Shown here: positions 42,589-56,700 of the stretch, in pieces
Numbering within the stretch: position 1 is the stretch's first letter
Layout of the letters: each line of letters starts with the position of its first letter
DNA from: Phytoseiulus persimilis
Taxonomy: Eukaryota > Arthropoda > Arachnida > Mesostigmata > Phytoseiidae
Length of the DNA stretch: 64,000 bases
Assembly (NCBI GenBank): GCA_037576195.1
Contig: JAQZDE010000010.1
Location: 62,001-126,000, forward strand
Reading direction: 5' to 3'
The notes under the pieces: model-generated
Databases searched by the model: none
Told to the model about the DNA's origin: nothing
What the model saw: only the letters and a program-made list of their open reading frames with translations
Translations under genes and position numbers: made by a program

Positions 42589-45500
42589 CCATTCTTCGAA
42601 GCATCTGGAGTGCCTTAGATTCCTCATACAATACATACAGAAATTCCTGGAAAATCTCACGAGAATCTCGCCGTCCAAAACAGCTTCCCAAACCAAAATT
42701 CCTGGCGCCGCCACTGCCCTGGACGCTTCCAGGACGAGCATGCCGATTAACGTCATAATTGAGCCCACTGATTACTCGTCTGACAACAAGTCACTTATTG
42801 GAGCAAACAATACCGAACACGGAACTGTCTCGACTCTTGACCAACACCATAAGCTCCATTTCAAGCAGCTGCTACGGGCCTAGGCTTCGTCCACTGATTG
42901 AAATATTCTTCTATTCGCTACGCTAGATTCCTCGACAGACCCTGATCCGGGCATATATTCCTGTCCGGTCTTCTTTTGCGTAAACCACTTCGCTTACATA
43001 TTTCTCGATAGTTTCCATCAACGATGGGAGTCATGTGTATTCCATACGGTACGTGTGTTGATCTGTACAAGTCCCAATCCACTCAGTACCCCGCAATGTA
43101 CGCGTGTGTGCTAGACTTTCGGGCGATGGTTGGCTGCGTGGATTTTAGCCGGAAATGGAACGATTGCCGTCAGTGTCAAATGTGGGATCGCCTGAGGTAA
43201 ATACGATTCCCCAATCCCACTGGGAGCAAACAATATTATCTCAGCGTTTTCGCGAGAGAAAATGACCTCCGTCCGCTGCAAAAAAAAATGGATGCTCGAT
43301 GAGCGTTTCGTGAATCGTTGGATCGAATGGGAGATTTGCGAACTATTCGAAGCAGCACAGCGCCGTGCGCATCCCACGGCACTTGAGGCGGCTTGGTTTA
43401 AACCTGGCATTCCACTCGATCCGGTGGATCGCGGTAAGGGACTATGCCACTCTCCGCGGATCGGGCTTCCAGAGAATTCAACTGCTGGCTTCATATCCGC
43501 AACATGCTTAAGATAGGGTTTGACTTCAATGATCAAGCGAACGGTATCTCTTTTCCTCAGCTCAGCCAGCGCAGAGCGCTTTCAGGCCATTGGGCATCTC
43601 TCGACCTCGATTTAGGGGCAGCACTTCGACGAGAGCGAGTCCGATGGTGTAGCTCGTCTGAACTTTCGCCAAGAACTTGCCGGCGTTTCCCGTCGTGGCG
43701 GAGCAAAATAAAAACCTCCAAGAAAGAGCTCGAGTCGGTCGTTTCATAATTCTCTTCGTAAGGGATGAATTTGAATTTCTGAAATCCGTTGGGCTGTGAC
43801 GAAGAGTCGTGAGGCTAAACGCCGAACCAAAGACAGTCTAACAGGTTTTCAGCGACGCTGTCGCAGCGGTGGTGATCGCGACTCCGTCCCATATAGCTCA
43901 TGGCTGCGCTGTGGGACACACTGTGGGAAAGATGGGAGAACATTCTACGACGACGTCGGCGACTCGTCATCCCTATCGATACCGACCTGGGAGCTCGGTG
44001 CTGCTGTTCGCACCGGGTGGAAAAAAATGTGAGCCATCAGGGAGCATCGAAAGATCATTAGCACATCAGAACGGAGTGTATCATCAACATTAAGGAGCAT
44101 CAGTGAGCCGGGCCGCTCGTGAACCCTCCAGCTCGGAGAACATAGGGTTCAAAAACTAGCGCCATTCCCTCCCTCACGCGCTCTTTCCTAACCCCTAGGA
44201 GGGGAGCTGTTCACTGCAGCGGTAGTGTCGCCGCCATCGCTCGATCTCGGAGATCGGCTCTCGAGCTCGAGTCTTGTCTCCTTTTTCCCAGAGTTTCGTT
44301 GGGCGCATTCCCCAGTTCATTCGATCACGAGTCGACCACAGTCAATGATTTATGGGAAGCGGCAGGACTAGGTGCTGCTGTGGAAAGACAGCTGGCAAGC
44401 ATACTGGTACTGATCTGAGATCGAATTAGTAGCAGGGAACAGCTTCTAATTCGCTTCTGAACTCTCTCGAGATCGGCGCCGAATGCCCTTGTGAACTCGC
44501 GCCCTTGGTCGTCATTCCAGAGTGGATGGGATGCATCAAACACTGGCTCGGGATTTCCGTCAGCAGGAAGAGTTCTCGTCTGATTTTTCCCGAGTTTGAC
44601 TTCTTAGGACGGCAGTTGACGGGTGAATTGTGCGAATGCGCCATGAGCAATGATTTCCTTCGATTGGGGCATGCTTCTTCAAAGATGCCGATATTCACAG
44701 ACTCGGCGTTGAAGAAGTGGGTTGACAACGCCAGAAGGGACAGCCGTCGTGCGGCCGTGGATTACCGATGTTGATCTTTCGACGACCTTATACTCTGTCT
44801 GGGAGGAGGCAGCGTGAATTAAGTCGACGGCGATAACGGCCGCGTGGCACTCCGCGCTTGACTTGAAACATTCCCGCAACGAATGAAACTCTCCCTTGCC
44901 TAATTTCATGTGTCGTCATTTCGACACTAGCGTTTGAATGAATAACGACCCATTGGCCCATGACCTGAAGCATAACGCGGCTTCAAGACCTGGCTCATGA
45001 TTGTCTCGCGATTGGCGGTCGCAGACCTGGACTTGCGAGTCCGACGAGGCAAGCCGAGGGCGCGAAATTTCACGCGCGATTTGAAGCCAGACACCTCTCT
45101 CGGTGTTTGCGTGAAAAACGATCGCGGTCGTTACCAGCTCAGAATCTGGGATCCCGAGATCCGGATTCGAATCCAAGATCGTGCGCTCTCACCTGGACAC
45201 GCACTCCCAGATTCCGGCGACCCTCACTCGCGATCACTCAAAACTGGGTCCTGATCCCGCTCGGAATCCGCTACTGATCTCGCTTTTTCACAGATCGACC
45301 GTCTCATTCAAAAGCTCTTCCTCCAATCCCCATTTCTAGGCTGGCCCGAGAGCTCGGAGCACTCTGCTCCGGCGACGATCATTCCCTGCTGAGTAGGAAC
45401 TCGACTCTCTGAGCGAGGAGGGCTCCTACAGCTGGACTTTGCCACTCCTCTCCTGGTTGCCGCGAGAGATGAACGAGGCTGGCGCATCTCGGTGTGCCTG

Positions 45501-48500
45501 CCACCGGTTCCGAACGAATCTAACGGCACAACACTATGCTGGAAAGCAGCTCCGGCACGAGAGCGGGTCGGGAAATGTTCGGAGAGCTTCGCTGACGGTA
45601 CTACCCTCGCCTCGATCCCCTCGCTCCGCGTTCCATTTCCCTCTGGGCTCACCTCAGGAGTGGGACAACCAACCAGCAGGGCAGGCAAGCGAGTAAGCAG
45701 TCGGGCAATGTGCAACATCCATTCTAGCCGAGTGACATCAACTTCGCGCTCGTCTCAACACAACTCTGAACGGGCATCTGCGCGACACCGTCCCGTGTGA
45801 GTGTGGCCATAGATCAATTATGTTTACAGCTTCATCGCCCGCGTTGGCTCGTTATCTGATCCTAACGGGTGATCGCTCCACAAACGTCAGTCGCGTTCGT
45901 ATCCACATGCTCAACTGAGTCATTAACAGAACTCCGACTGTGACCGCCAGCCGCCCAAGTTCTGATTCTCGTAGACGCCCTTGCATGTGTATGTTTTCAT
46001 CCCGGCGCGTCAGTGTCGTATTATCGTTCCGATTTTCCACCGCCGAACACATTCGAACGTGAGCTTGCGCGCAACGATATCCACGGCGGAAGCGGCTTCT
46101 AGGAACAGTTTCTGGTTTTCTCTCGGCCGACGGCCACGTGAGTGAGTTAGGAAACGAATGGGAGAGTGCCGCCAATGAGTACCATGAGCGTCTTTTCACC
46201 CGGGCGGGACCTTGAAATTGAAGAGACTCTTCGCCTCGTAATAGTTAGCGGGCCCGATTCAGTCGCTCGGCTCATCGAGTGCTGCTTCCATCGACGATCG
46301 AACGTGCAGGATTGCGTCCACATCGCCACATATCCAGAGAGCTGTCAAGTTTAGATTGGTCCCGTTCTTAATACTTCTCAGAGCCCCAAATGCTCGTCGC
46401 TGCCTCCTCCATAGCGGTGTTGACGCGGGAGCTCCCGCCCGCTGCCGGACCCGGGTCGCACTCATGACAGACAACACATGATGAGTGTGACTCTAATCCA
46501 TAATCACGTACGGAATAGCAGAGCACATTGTGATTTAATTAGAGTGCTCCGCGCAGTAATCAATGAGAGGAAGCTGGTCAGTGTTTTGCTCTTGACCGTA
46601 GCCGATCGCTCATGAATAGTTCGTGGAACTACCCTGACCCTCTGGACTGATGACAATGCGCTATTCAGAAGCAATGCCCAACCTTGTAGAAGGTAGACCT
46701 TTCAATGGGCGAGCAAGTTTTGAACGAGCCAATGACACTACCAGACGTGAGCTTCATCACCATACAGATGACGTTTGCTGGCAGCGTCGCCGCACTAGTC
46801 GTCATTACCTCCGGCGATTACCCACCTAGCGCAGGAGCCGGGAACTTCACGTTTTAATTCTGCTCAATCAGCGGCTTCAGATCATCATAGCGATCGCCTG
46901 CTGATGGGATAACACGCTTACTGTCACTTTCATCGCCGCTGTTGTCGTTGCCGCCGCCGCCGCCGCCATCGTCGTCGTGGTCGTGGGAATCGCGACCGTC
47001 GCGCTTGTGAGCGAAGCCACTCGGTTAACGAGTGGACAAGCCACTACAATCAACACGAGAATAAAAGTTGAGTCAACAAGCGTCGAGCACTGATTTAAAG
47101 TGTGTGGGTGCTGGTGCCGCCGACGCCGTTTGCCTCGGATTGAGCCAAGAAAGGCGAGTCGTTTTTTCTTCTTGGCCGCTGTCGTCCTCGCGGCCGCAGG
47201 CACCGTTGCTCTCACATAGACACACACTTATTCACTCACTCGCGCGCTCACCCGTTCTTTCTCACTCGCTTATTGTAATCGGGCTGTTTGCTTCCTCGCT
47301 TGGAATAAGGCGGCAATGTCCTGAGTTGGCATCCTGCCCACTATGCGTGTTGCGCCTTTCAGGAGTCTGTTGCCGATCCTGACTCGGGATATACGGCAAC
47401 CCGACAAGCGAACGACGAGCGAACGAACGAGCGGACGAATGAATGAGCGAACGACAAACAAACGAAAAAGCCGACAGGAAGGCGGGCAACCAGGCCTCCG
47501 TCGGCCGAACCGACCGGCCGTGATTGTTGAGGACCCGACGAGAAGGCCGTGCGAGCAGTCCGACAGGCGCACGATTCCAAATCAGCAGGAAAATGGTCAG
47601 GTTTGCCGACGTCAGATGCTCCTGTCACATGCTCGCCCACCTGTCTCCCCGTCTGTCATGCCGTTCTCTAGTTTGTGGCTCAGATAGCCTCCCCACTCCA
47701 CCGTTGGGGCAGATAAATGACCCGCGAGCGAGTGAGACCCTTGACGCTCGGCTACTTGGTTGCATCGCGCCTCGACCAAGAACAACTGAATTCTGATGCT
47801 GATAGACGATTCTCGATGACGTCGACGATTCGACGCCAGCCCGATCGCTTCCGTCGACGACGCTGAAAACTCCCTTGCCTGCTTCGCGTTCAACGGCGCA
47901 GTCATCACCTCGCGAACAAGATTCCTCTGCGAGATCAGGCTTGCGTCCGAGTTCACGAACCGTGTCGACTGCGAATCCCCTGCCGATGACTCAGCGACTG
48001 TGGAATTGAGAGCGGACAAAAGGAATGCGTCGATGACAATCAAACGTGATAGAGCATGGTGGATGAGAGCAATGATTATGAAGATCGATTCGGTGAGCGG
48101 GAGCTGGGAGAACCGATGAAAATCAGCTCTTCAACTATTGTTAGCTCGCTAACGAGCTATGTTTACTTTTTGAGATGTAATCAATATCAGCGAGAAATCT
48201 GAACAAAGCGCGCTCGGTATCGGATGTCAATTGACAGCGAGCGGAAGTTTCTGAAACGATCAGCCGCTATTGTTGTTGTGTGGTGTGTTCGTTGACTTGT
48301 CAAACTTCACATTGTTACGGCATTGAAAATGTGGGACACTTTTGCTGACCCATCAAACGAACGTCCCAACCATTGTCATGTAGCGACGTGGCTGGTTCCT
48401 CGGTCGACGTCCTCACAGCGAGAGTTGTCTGCGTCCCCGTCCGGATCTTTGACTCGACGCTTCCCCCGGAGTCCCCCGCAGCTATCGAGTCAACGGCGCC

Positions 48501-51500
48501 GCTTTCGTTGCCGTATGCTGTGGTTCGACTCGAGGTGGAATTCACGGGAAGGCCGAATAACTTGTTGCTCCCGGAAGCTGCTGTCAGCCTAATGGAGAGA
48601 GTTCTTCAAGGAATGCAGCGGTAGGGGGGGGGGGGGCGGCTCCGGAGAATGGGGTTGCCCTTCGAAGCTCCGAGAACTCCTTGAACCAGCAAAGTCTGTG
48701 CAAATGTCAGCATTGCATAGCGAGCACCAGGAGCGGTCGAGCAAGCAGGACAATTACTGGCCATAGAAGCCCCGGGGAACCATTCAAGGACTGGCTCAGA
48801 CTGGAAAGCAAACTAGCGCTTGCAACTACAGAGCGATTCGATCGTTTTCGCGTCGAATTTCAACGCAACCGACAATTGGAGAATTGTCGATTCCGTATCT
48901 GTATTCCTATGTTTCAATTTCGTCAACGAACGCCGCGCAGGGTGACTTATGGTGTGGCCTTATCCTGAGACGCGGAATCGGACGAGCGAGTGGCAAGAGC
49001 TCACAACGGTCGAAGTCCCCCTGCTCGAACATCGGAAATCGACAAAGTCAGTAACTTTGATTTACGCAGACATCTGGGCATTGCGACGATTGATACTCGA
49101 CAATGAATCTTCCGGCGGAGACCTTGAGGTATAGCTGCGCCGAGCACTTACTCTGGCTCTCTTTCCGTTGTGATTTATGAGCCGTGTTGGATATGATCTG
49201 GGTTATGGATTGAATCAGCACTGTTTCACGCTCGGAAGGTTGGAAACTGAATGCGTGTGCATCGTTCAGGATCGCTGACTGTGGATGTTCCATGGAAAGA
49301 ATGTTAAACGCGAACGATAAAAGCTTTCGAGCTCCACGCCACCACCGCCACCGTCGAAACTCTCCCAAGTCATCCGGGGCTTTCGGATCGCGAGACGGAC
49401 AGGTTCGGAGTCCGTTAGCTAGGCCTCGAAGAATTCGATGAAAGCGTTGTCGGACAACGGTTCATGACCGGGGCGCCTTTCATCCTGATGTTCAAATTAT
49501 CGAGGTCGGTTCTCGACGGCGCTTCCATTCAGGACGTCTGCGGGGCGTCCTTCGCAGGTGGAGCATCGTCGAAGTTCGTGAGGTGTTCTCGCCGAATGGC
49601 TCGCAACACAAGAGCTCGCGGGGAGCGAGGCTTCCCTGGCGCTTCGGCTAGCTGCGTGAGCTGGAGCCATTCAACGCGACCTCTCGCCTACCTCGAGCAG
49701 TGACGCATACGGACACAGTTGAGCCTGAGCTGGTTGCGGGAGCCGCGGGTCTGAGGCACGCGGATTCGGCCTCTAAACAAGTTTGAAATACGCTTCCCGA
49801 TGCTTTAGGGCTCTCGGAGGGAAGGGCCATAATCACTCGGGTTTGGTTCTGTGAACTAAAAATAAACGGCCGCCAACTCTGAGGAATCATACGCTGAGGA
49901 TCGCGACCTCGTTCGTATACGTGCCTATCGAGATGGTCAGATTGTTCCCCTGGCCAGGCCGAGTAGGCGCTGCTTATTTACGGCGCTCCACTTGGCGAGG
50001 AAGGTGGAGGCGCGTTGAACGGAGAACAGGCGACCGGAGCAAGGCTGCATAAAGAATACGATTGTGTATCGGTTGTACTGTACGATGTAGAAGTGCCCGG
50101 GGTTCCCGCCGACTAGGCAAACGCGGAGCATGCAAATCGCAGGCGTTCCTTATTCCGTTCCTGTCGTGAGCTATTCGATTCGTCGTGGAAAGCGAGCGAA
50201 CTCCCCGTAGCCTGTTCCAACGAAAGTAGGGGAAGCGGCGTCGATTGCCGACAGTGGACGCCGCCGCAGTCGACGTTACGAAAATTGTTGACGGACCTAA
50301 AAAGGAGCTCCGAAGCCACGTTCTCTGCAAAACACGATAGCAGAGGCTCGTCATGTTCGCGGCTGTGGTATAGAGTATTCGCACGCATGTCTATCGAAGG
50401 TGCTGTTCGGGAATCCGTGCGATGCCGGAGCTCTTTGTCCCCTTAGGCGGAGGACAGTCACGGTAGACGAGCGAAAAGAGAACCTGGACGTGAGAATGAG
50501 ACCTGAGAACAGGACCTGAGCTCGAATCGTTCAAGGCTCTGTGTGAGACCCGCTTCAAGGTACCGTTGAATGATAAAAACTGATTCGATTCCACGCCCCA
50601 AACGCCGTTACGCTCATTGTCGACCCATTTCCGTTGCTGGTGAGTTCACCCAAGCTCGCGCAGGCACATAGCATACTGGTGGATGGCGCCTCGGGTGGTC
50701 CCCGGTGGCGACTTGACTCCCTCCGCTTGATCCTAATGTGCTAATGCTTCCCGCTGAAAAAGATGAGGCCAAGAGCGACTCGGCGTCGGAGACGACAACA
50801 TTCCACCGACGCCACAGCAACGAGCTAGACGGCCGGGCTGCACGGCAACCAGCTTTTCTCCCATTCCACCTTCCAAGACAGACCTGATAAATGCAGCGAA
50901 TCTCTCGCAATCGACCGACCGAGGGACCTCGCCTTTACCGTTGTCCGCTTAGTTCCCAGCGGTTGCCGTCTCCTGTGAGGCTCATTCTAGGTTGTTCGTG
51001 ATCCTCTTCCTTTGTTGCGCTCATTGCTCCCAGGAGGAGGGCATGCATTGAACAAAAAGTGTATCCTGAGAAACAGTGTTCTGCGGATCTGACGAAGGCC
51101 AATCCGAAGCCAACGCTCAGCGGCTAAGCTGGCGATGGGATTGGTGGAGGATCATCATCGACGTCGTCGGTGACCCTCCTCACAAGATGGTATCGGAATC
51201 GCCCCCGCCTTCCACACAAAGGTGTGCAGAGCAAGCACCTACCCTCGTTCCTTCATTCTCTATAGCTAAAAGAAATCGAAAACTTCACGCTTGTCGCGTA
51301 AATCGAGAGAGTCCAGCCACCGCCTATCCCCGAATACACCGGCCACGTCTCCCGTTCAAGCGCCTGGCCGGTTAACGATTGCTCGACTGTTTTCGGCTAC
51401 AGAGGGACGGAAGGTTGTCCAGCGCGCAGGACACAAGCACTCTAGCGGTCTGTGGCCATCTGCGACAAATTTCGTCGCAGAAGAAAAATTGATCGCTCAC

Positions 51501-53421
51501 AGCCAGCTTCAGAAAGTCGCCACTTTCCTCAGACAACAGCTGGATTGGCCGCTGGATGTCTTGCTGGTTGCCCGACCGGTTGGTTTGGCACGCCTGCTCA
51601 AGAGTGTCCACGATTTTGCTCCAAAAGTCCCAAGCGAGAGGGAGCCATGCTAGGAGGCATCAACCAGTCAGAGAAACAAGAGGAACGAGAACAAGCGCGG
51701 CGGAAAGTCTCAATCATCTTTTACGAGCCGCTGTAAAGCGACCGGCGCAAAGGGTTTAAGCTCAGAAAGCATCGTGGCTGTGGCGGCGTCAGCAGCAGAG
51801 GAGGGAAGAGAGCCGTTCGAGGGGACAAGAGCGCTCTACCCATCAAGCGGCGTGGCCGACGCCAAGCAAAAGACACAGGGTAACAAATTACTCGCTTGGC
51901 ATCTGGCGTCACCAACCCCACGAGCAACCAAGCCAGCCGGGCCGTCGACCAGCGAGCCGAGCATGTAGACAACTGTAGAAACGGGACAGGCCGAAAGTGC
52001 GACCGCGCTCTCTCCGGCTCTTACGAAGACACGCGGTCCCGCGCGGGATGATCGAAGGAACACGACGGGACGAGAGGAATGAAGAGCAGGACTCGGACAG
52101 GGGCTGCTTGTGTTCGCTCGTCCGATCTGGAGATTCGTAGCATCCCCTCTTGCGAAACGCCGAAGGCTGTGGATATTGATAGTTTCCGATGTTGCGGTGG
52201 CCGAGCCTCTCATTCTTGAACGCATTGTTGTCGATGCTGCCGCCAATACTCTTTCGTATTTTCCAATGCTTGCCTCGTCACTCCACTGCTGTCGCTGTTC
52301 CAGCCACGGACCCCTGACCGACGGCTGCACGAAGGGGTCATCTCACGATGTAGTTGAAACGCTACGCAGCGTCGTTTTCGCGAATCGGCTCCAACCAAAC
52401 AAAGCGAGTCGTGGAACGTGCTCTCGAATTCCGCCTTGAAGTGAACTTCACGTCGCTCAAGCCGCTCTTGAGCGGGCCCGTCAAGAACGGCTCACGGTTC
52501 CGCGTAAGCTCTGACGTTGTGCTGACGGTTGATCCTCCGCCGGCACGAAGCCGTGACCATCGCAGAGCAGCCGAATTCCGAGAAATCAGGACTAGCGCTT
52601 GCGGCCTGTCGAATCGGGGCCTGGTTCCGGTAGAAACGATTCCAGGACAAATAACTGCACCAGGGTGCAGCGTCCCTTTCGCGGAGCTCCCTCGGAATTG
52701 AACCCTCACGTGCCCCGTTGAAACGCACACCCCCAACTTGCCAGGTAGGCGAGCAGCGGTCTGCGACCACCATCGTCTGCGATGATTCTTCATTTGCTCC
52801 GGTTCCCGTCTGTCTGGGGCTGGGCGATCGGTTGGCTGGTTGCCGACTGGCTGGCTGGCTGGTGGGACGCTCGGTCGGTTGGCTTGTCATGATAGAGGAG
52901 CTTTGTTTTTGTGCGCAGGTAGCATGATCGAGGAGGGGGGAATGTGGGCACGGGCCATCCGAGGAGATAGAACGACTGCGGTGGCCCAATGCTGAATGGG
53001 AAGAGACGAACGGATACCCTGCGTCGCGAACGGTACGAATGATTCAGGGGAGGCTACGTTTTTACGCGCTAGATGGACGTACGGCAAGTCCCCGAGAGCG
53101 GGGCTCTTAGACGAGGAGCTCCTCATGTACGACCGGTCTGTCTGGTCTACACCCACGCTCCGCCGAATTTGAATAGGCGTTGGAAGACAATGTCTCGACA
53201 CGACAATGTTCGAGAACGCGATTTCGGAACTTCGTTTCGGTTTTACCTCGCCCCGATAACGTTCTTGCTGAGTCCCCGCAGAAGGGAACTCGCACTTTCA
53301 GCGGCCTCGTAAGACCTTGTGAGCGCAGCGCGCAACAACGGGAGCACCTCCTGTTGGGCGAACTCGTTCTTTGAATGAGAGTTGCGAAACTAACGACCCC
53401 TAGAACAACAGACGTGGCCCT
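42589..53421. other. Long stretch without a supported gene
   Basis: About 10.8 kb with no recognisable conserved protein. The interval 46900-47480 is low complexity: a GCC/GTC trinucleotide run near 46938-46980, cacac and cactc runs near 47215-47270, and cgaacga/gagcgaacg runs near 47405-47465. A run of about 13 guanines is at 48625-48637, and ctgg repeats lie near 52845-52862. Isolated open stretches next to good donors (49152-49293 minus, 45653-45718 minus) are described as findings. No mobile-element coding sequence is seen. Confidence 0.45.
46935..47480. repeat. Low-complexity / simple-sequence cluster
   Basis: Within about 550 bp there is a run of gcc codon-like triplets, a gtcgtc run, pyrimidine-rich cactca repeats and an array of diverged cgaa/cgag units. 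Several reading frames stay open here only because of the repetitive composition, so the predicted alanine/threonine-rich and arginine-rich peptides should not be taken as genes. Confidence 0.7.
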
Positions 53422-53716
53422 CTACTCGAATGTCCGGAGAACAATGAGGCCGGCTGCCAGGAGAAAGCAGAGCATACCGTCGTGGAAGACTGAAGTCATC
53501 CATTTAAACCTATTGTTCTCAAGCCCAAAATTGAATCCTAACTGGCTTAAAATCGGCTGAGACACCATCGCCGCCGCCGCCGTCGGCTCCTTCGTCATCG
53601 TGGTCTCCACCGCCAGGTCCACTTACCTCAAGAGCCCTTAACGAAGACCCCATCCAACGACAGGGACCCGATCTCACGCTGGAGCTTACCGCCCATGTGA
53701 GCCACCGTCGAGTCAT
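53422..53716 (-). CDS. Candidate 69-residue single-span membrane protein, possibly COX7C-like
   Basis: Exon 1 runs 53716-53627: an ATG, then a basic, acid-poor leader (MTRRWLTWAVSSSVRSG) that could be a mitochondrial presequence, ending at a perfect TTGAG|GTAAGT donor in phase 0. An 85 bp intron ends in gattttaagccag. Exon 2, 53541-53422, encodes LGFNFGLENNRFKWMTSVF followed by a hydrophobic span (MLCFLLAAGLIVLR) and a stop. Order, length and the FGLEN...RFK...F...G pattern before one transmembrane helix resemble cytochrome c oxidase subunit 7C, but the family's usual PFF-VRHQLLKK end is not conserved. A competing frame in exon 1 (HMGGKLQREIGSLSLDGVFVKG) is also open. Treat as a plausible small gene of uncertain identity. 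Confidence 0.35.
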
Positions 53717-56700
53717 TCCGAACACTAATTCAATCTCGGGGTAAGAGCCCTACTTTCATCAAAATGACGGAGACTCCATGTGCCCCAGAGACCTCTCGCT
53801 CATAAAGACGTTAGCGTCAGCCACGCGAGTAGATTGTCTGAGAACACGAGAAGCCAAACGAGAACGCAGCACCGGCTACGAGTATTTCGCTGTGCTTTTC
53901 TTCTCGTGCGTCCCTTCCTGCGAGGAAAGCATCGAAATTCCCTCGAAGGTAGTGCTCGGGTTTTCAGGTTCCCAGTTAAGCACGGTGATAGTTTTCGTCG
54001 ACGAACGACTCTACTCCGCTACGCGAGGCCGCACGATGCCTCGTTCGAGCGACGATGATTCTGTTGAGCTGAATGGAAAGCTCGTCTCGAAATGTCGATG
54101 AATGATGATGGAATGCGGTGAGGATGGTGCTCACCGGATCACAGCACCTCGAGCGCGACCTCCACATCGGTAGAACCGAATCGATTCGCCTGGGTCACCT
54201 GTTTTCCAACCTGTCATTCGTGACCTCGATTCTTGTGATTTTTCCCGAGTGGACCCGACTCAGTCTTCGTTCAGCTGTCTGGGGAAGCTCGATCGAATCG
54301 AGAATAGAGCGCCGAGGGCGAAACATATGGTGCAGCTGATACTGTAATCGGTTTAATTCTGTCTGGAGCTTTCGGCTCAGAGTTCGGTTCGCCGGCTACC
54401 GAGTACTCTGGCAGTTGGCGTCTGTGATAAGATCGTGTATAAAGCGAAAGGGGTTCCCAGGTTGACACATCATTGATCTACTTGTCTTGTGCTTCTGTGT
54501 TGAAGCGTTGGAAACCAGACATCCTATTGAGAGCGCTGACCAAGTTCCGGATCAACGCGAATGGCGTCGATGAGCTCGGGAACTTCAAAAACTTTCCGCG
54601 TCGGCAATCAACCTATTCTCGCGAACCTACGATGCTGCGAGGCCTCGTGGAATCAAGTGGATATTGTTTGGCTGTTGATCCGGCTGACACCTGATGACCA
54701 TCTCGGACGGGCCAGGCGAGGGAATGAAGAAAGCAGGTGGGAGGTGAGTAAATTGGGCCCGTGCAGATTACGGGGTGGATTCTGAGTTCCAATCAGCCTG
54801 GAACAAGTCGGATGAAATGGCTGCCTATGAGCGCTATTTTTCTCCAGTGAATTCAACCTGATTCGAATCAGCTCTTCGCAATCACGCTACTGGGAACATC
54901 GAAATTTCTAAACGATCTCTCTCGAAAAGGAAACGCGATTGACCAGACTCTGTTTCAACCCACATAGCTCGACGTCCGCAGATTCCACGTCGACGATTTA
55001 GGCTTGCAGCCATGTCGAACTGGAATTTGCGCTTAGCGGAGTCCGCTTCGAGAGTTGTGATGGATCAAGAGTTTTTCGTCAACGAACAGTTCGATCACTG
55101 TGATGGGGTCATCGCCTTTCATACGAACCGCGAGCTCTTCCACAACGTCGCGGATCTTGGTTGTCGAGTTGAAAAATCGATCGATTGAGGATCCGCGAAA
55201 CTCGGTCATCTTCTTCCCGATGTTCTTGAGCACAGTCCACACCGAGTTCAACTCCTTCACACAACCCGCCGGGGCTCATGATCGATATGGGTTGCGGCGC
55301 AGAAGCCCCCCTCTCCCCGGAAACGAAAGTATGAAATAAAAGTCAATGCTCGGTGGCGTTGAGGCGGGGAGCCGGGGTCTACTCGGAAGATGCCAGAGAA
55401 GGAATGCAAGAAACAACGGGAAGCTGCGAGGAGAGGGAACGGAAATCCAAGGAAGGAGAAATGAAGGCGGGAAGTCGGGAAAAAAGGATGAGGAGCGGAG
55501 AAGACCCGTAATCGAATCTGGGCCCAATCATGCGATGACGATCGTCTCCTGCTCGTCGATTCCATCGCTCGCTGGCTCCTTGTTCTTCGCTGACCTCGAC
55601 GACACCCGACGAAACAGGAGACGGGAGCCGACGACTTCGTTGGCTGCCGCGGATCTCACTGGAAAACGAGTCGTTCGTCCCGATCTACGTTTAATATCGA
55701 TTGGTTTCAATGCTCGGAAGAGATGACAATCAAATCGTCTCTAGATTCGGATCTTTCCCGCTCCGACTGTGTGGCTGGCAGCTCCCAACCGGTCATGGCA
55801 TCGATGTTGCAAAAATCTGGAAATTGTATCCCGCTCAGAATCAAGAATCTCACAATTCGGAGCTAAACCGCTGGGAGCCGCCGATGATGGAACGAGAATC
55901 TCGTTGCGGCCTGAAAACGAACGGAGTTGATCATGCTCGCCCGGACTCATTTGCATCTTGGAACAATATCAACCATCGAGTATCTCAAAAGTTTGATGAG
56001 ATGAGCCCAATGAGGGAAGCGATTTGCTCCGTTGGGAGGATTCTTTGACGCACAGTTGCGGGCTGAATACCGAGGAAATTCAGCGTCTGCTGAACAGGCC
56101 CGTCGAGTCTCCTGAAAGTATCCGCTGTATATCCTTGCTTTCGATAGAGATATTCCTCCAAGGATGATCGCATCAGGGGCGAGATCGTGGTACCGCTATC
56201 TTGAACGCGGCGCTCCTCCAATGGGAGCTTCGTAGTTGGGAATCTTCTCCTTGGAGGAACGAGAGTCAGCGAAGTTCCTCAACATCAAATTGAGACAGCC
56301 AGAATGTGCAGAAATCCAGTGGAGGGCTTTTCGGTGATGAGAAATCGTGACCACGGGAAGCTCATCGCCGCGAAACTTCTACGAAATCCCAGTCTTGAAA
56401 CCCCGACCGCCGGATCAGCGCACGGGAACTGACACGAGTTGTCTGACGTGCACACAGGAGAACACAGTCGGAACCGACCGCGGAGCTCGCCAGGCAGCGT
56501 CTTTGGCTTTTCCAAGACTTTGTACTCAACGCAAGGAACGGAAGCGATGTCGCTCTCGGTCGAACCGGTGTGAGACATCGAGTGCCAACGAGAACGACAA
56601 CAATGTATTTATAGTTTCCTCGATGCCTTGGTAAGGCCTCCTTCGCCCCCGCCGAGAAGCTGACCTGTCATGGCGAGTCCATACCAGTGGCTATATCAAA

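Noticed and set aside
43111-43536. Minus-strand frame with a stretch like FAPSGIGE that looked like a nucleotide-binding loop
   Set aside because: The pattern is too short and lacks the lysine and the rest of any P-loop ATPase motif.
46877-47227. Alanine/threonine-rich minus-strand peptide
   Set aside because: Produced by GCC and GTC triplet repeats; simple-sequence DNA keeps several frames open.
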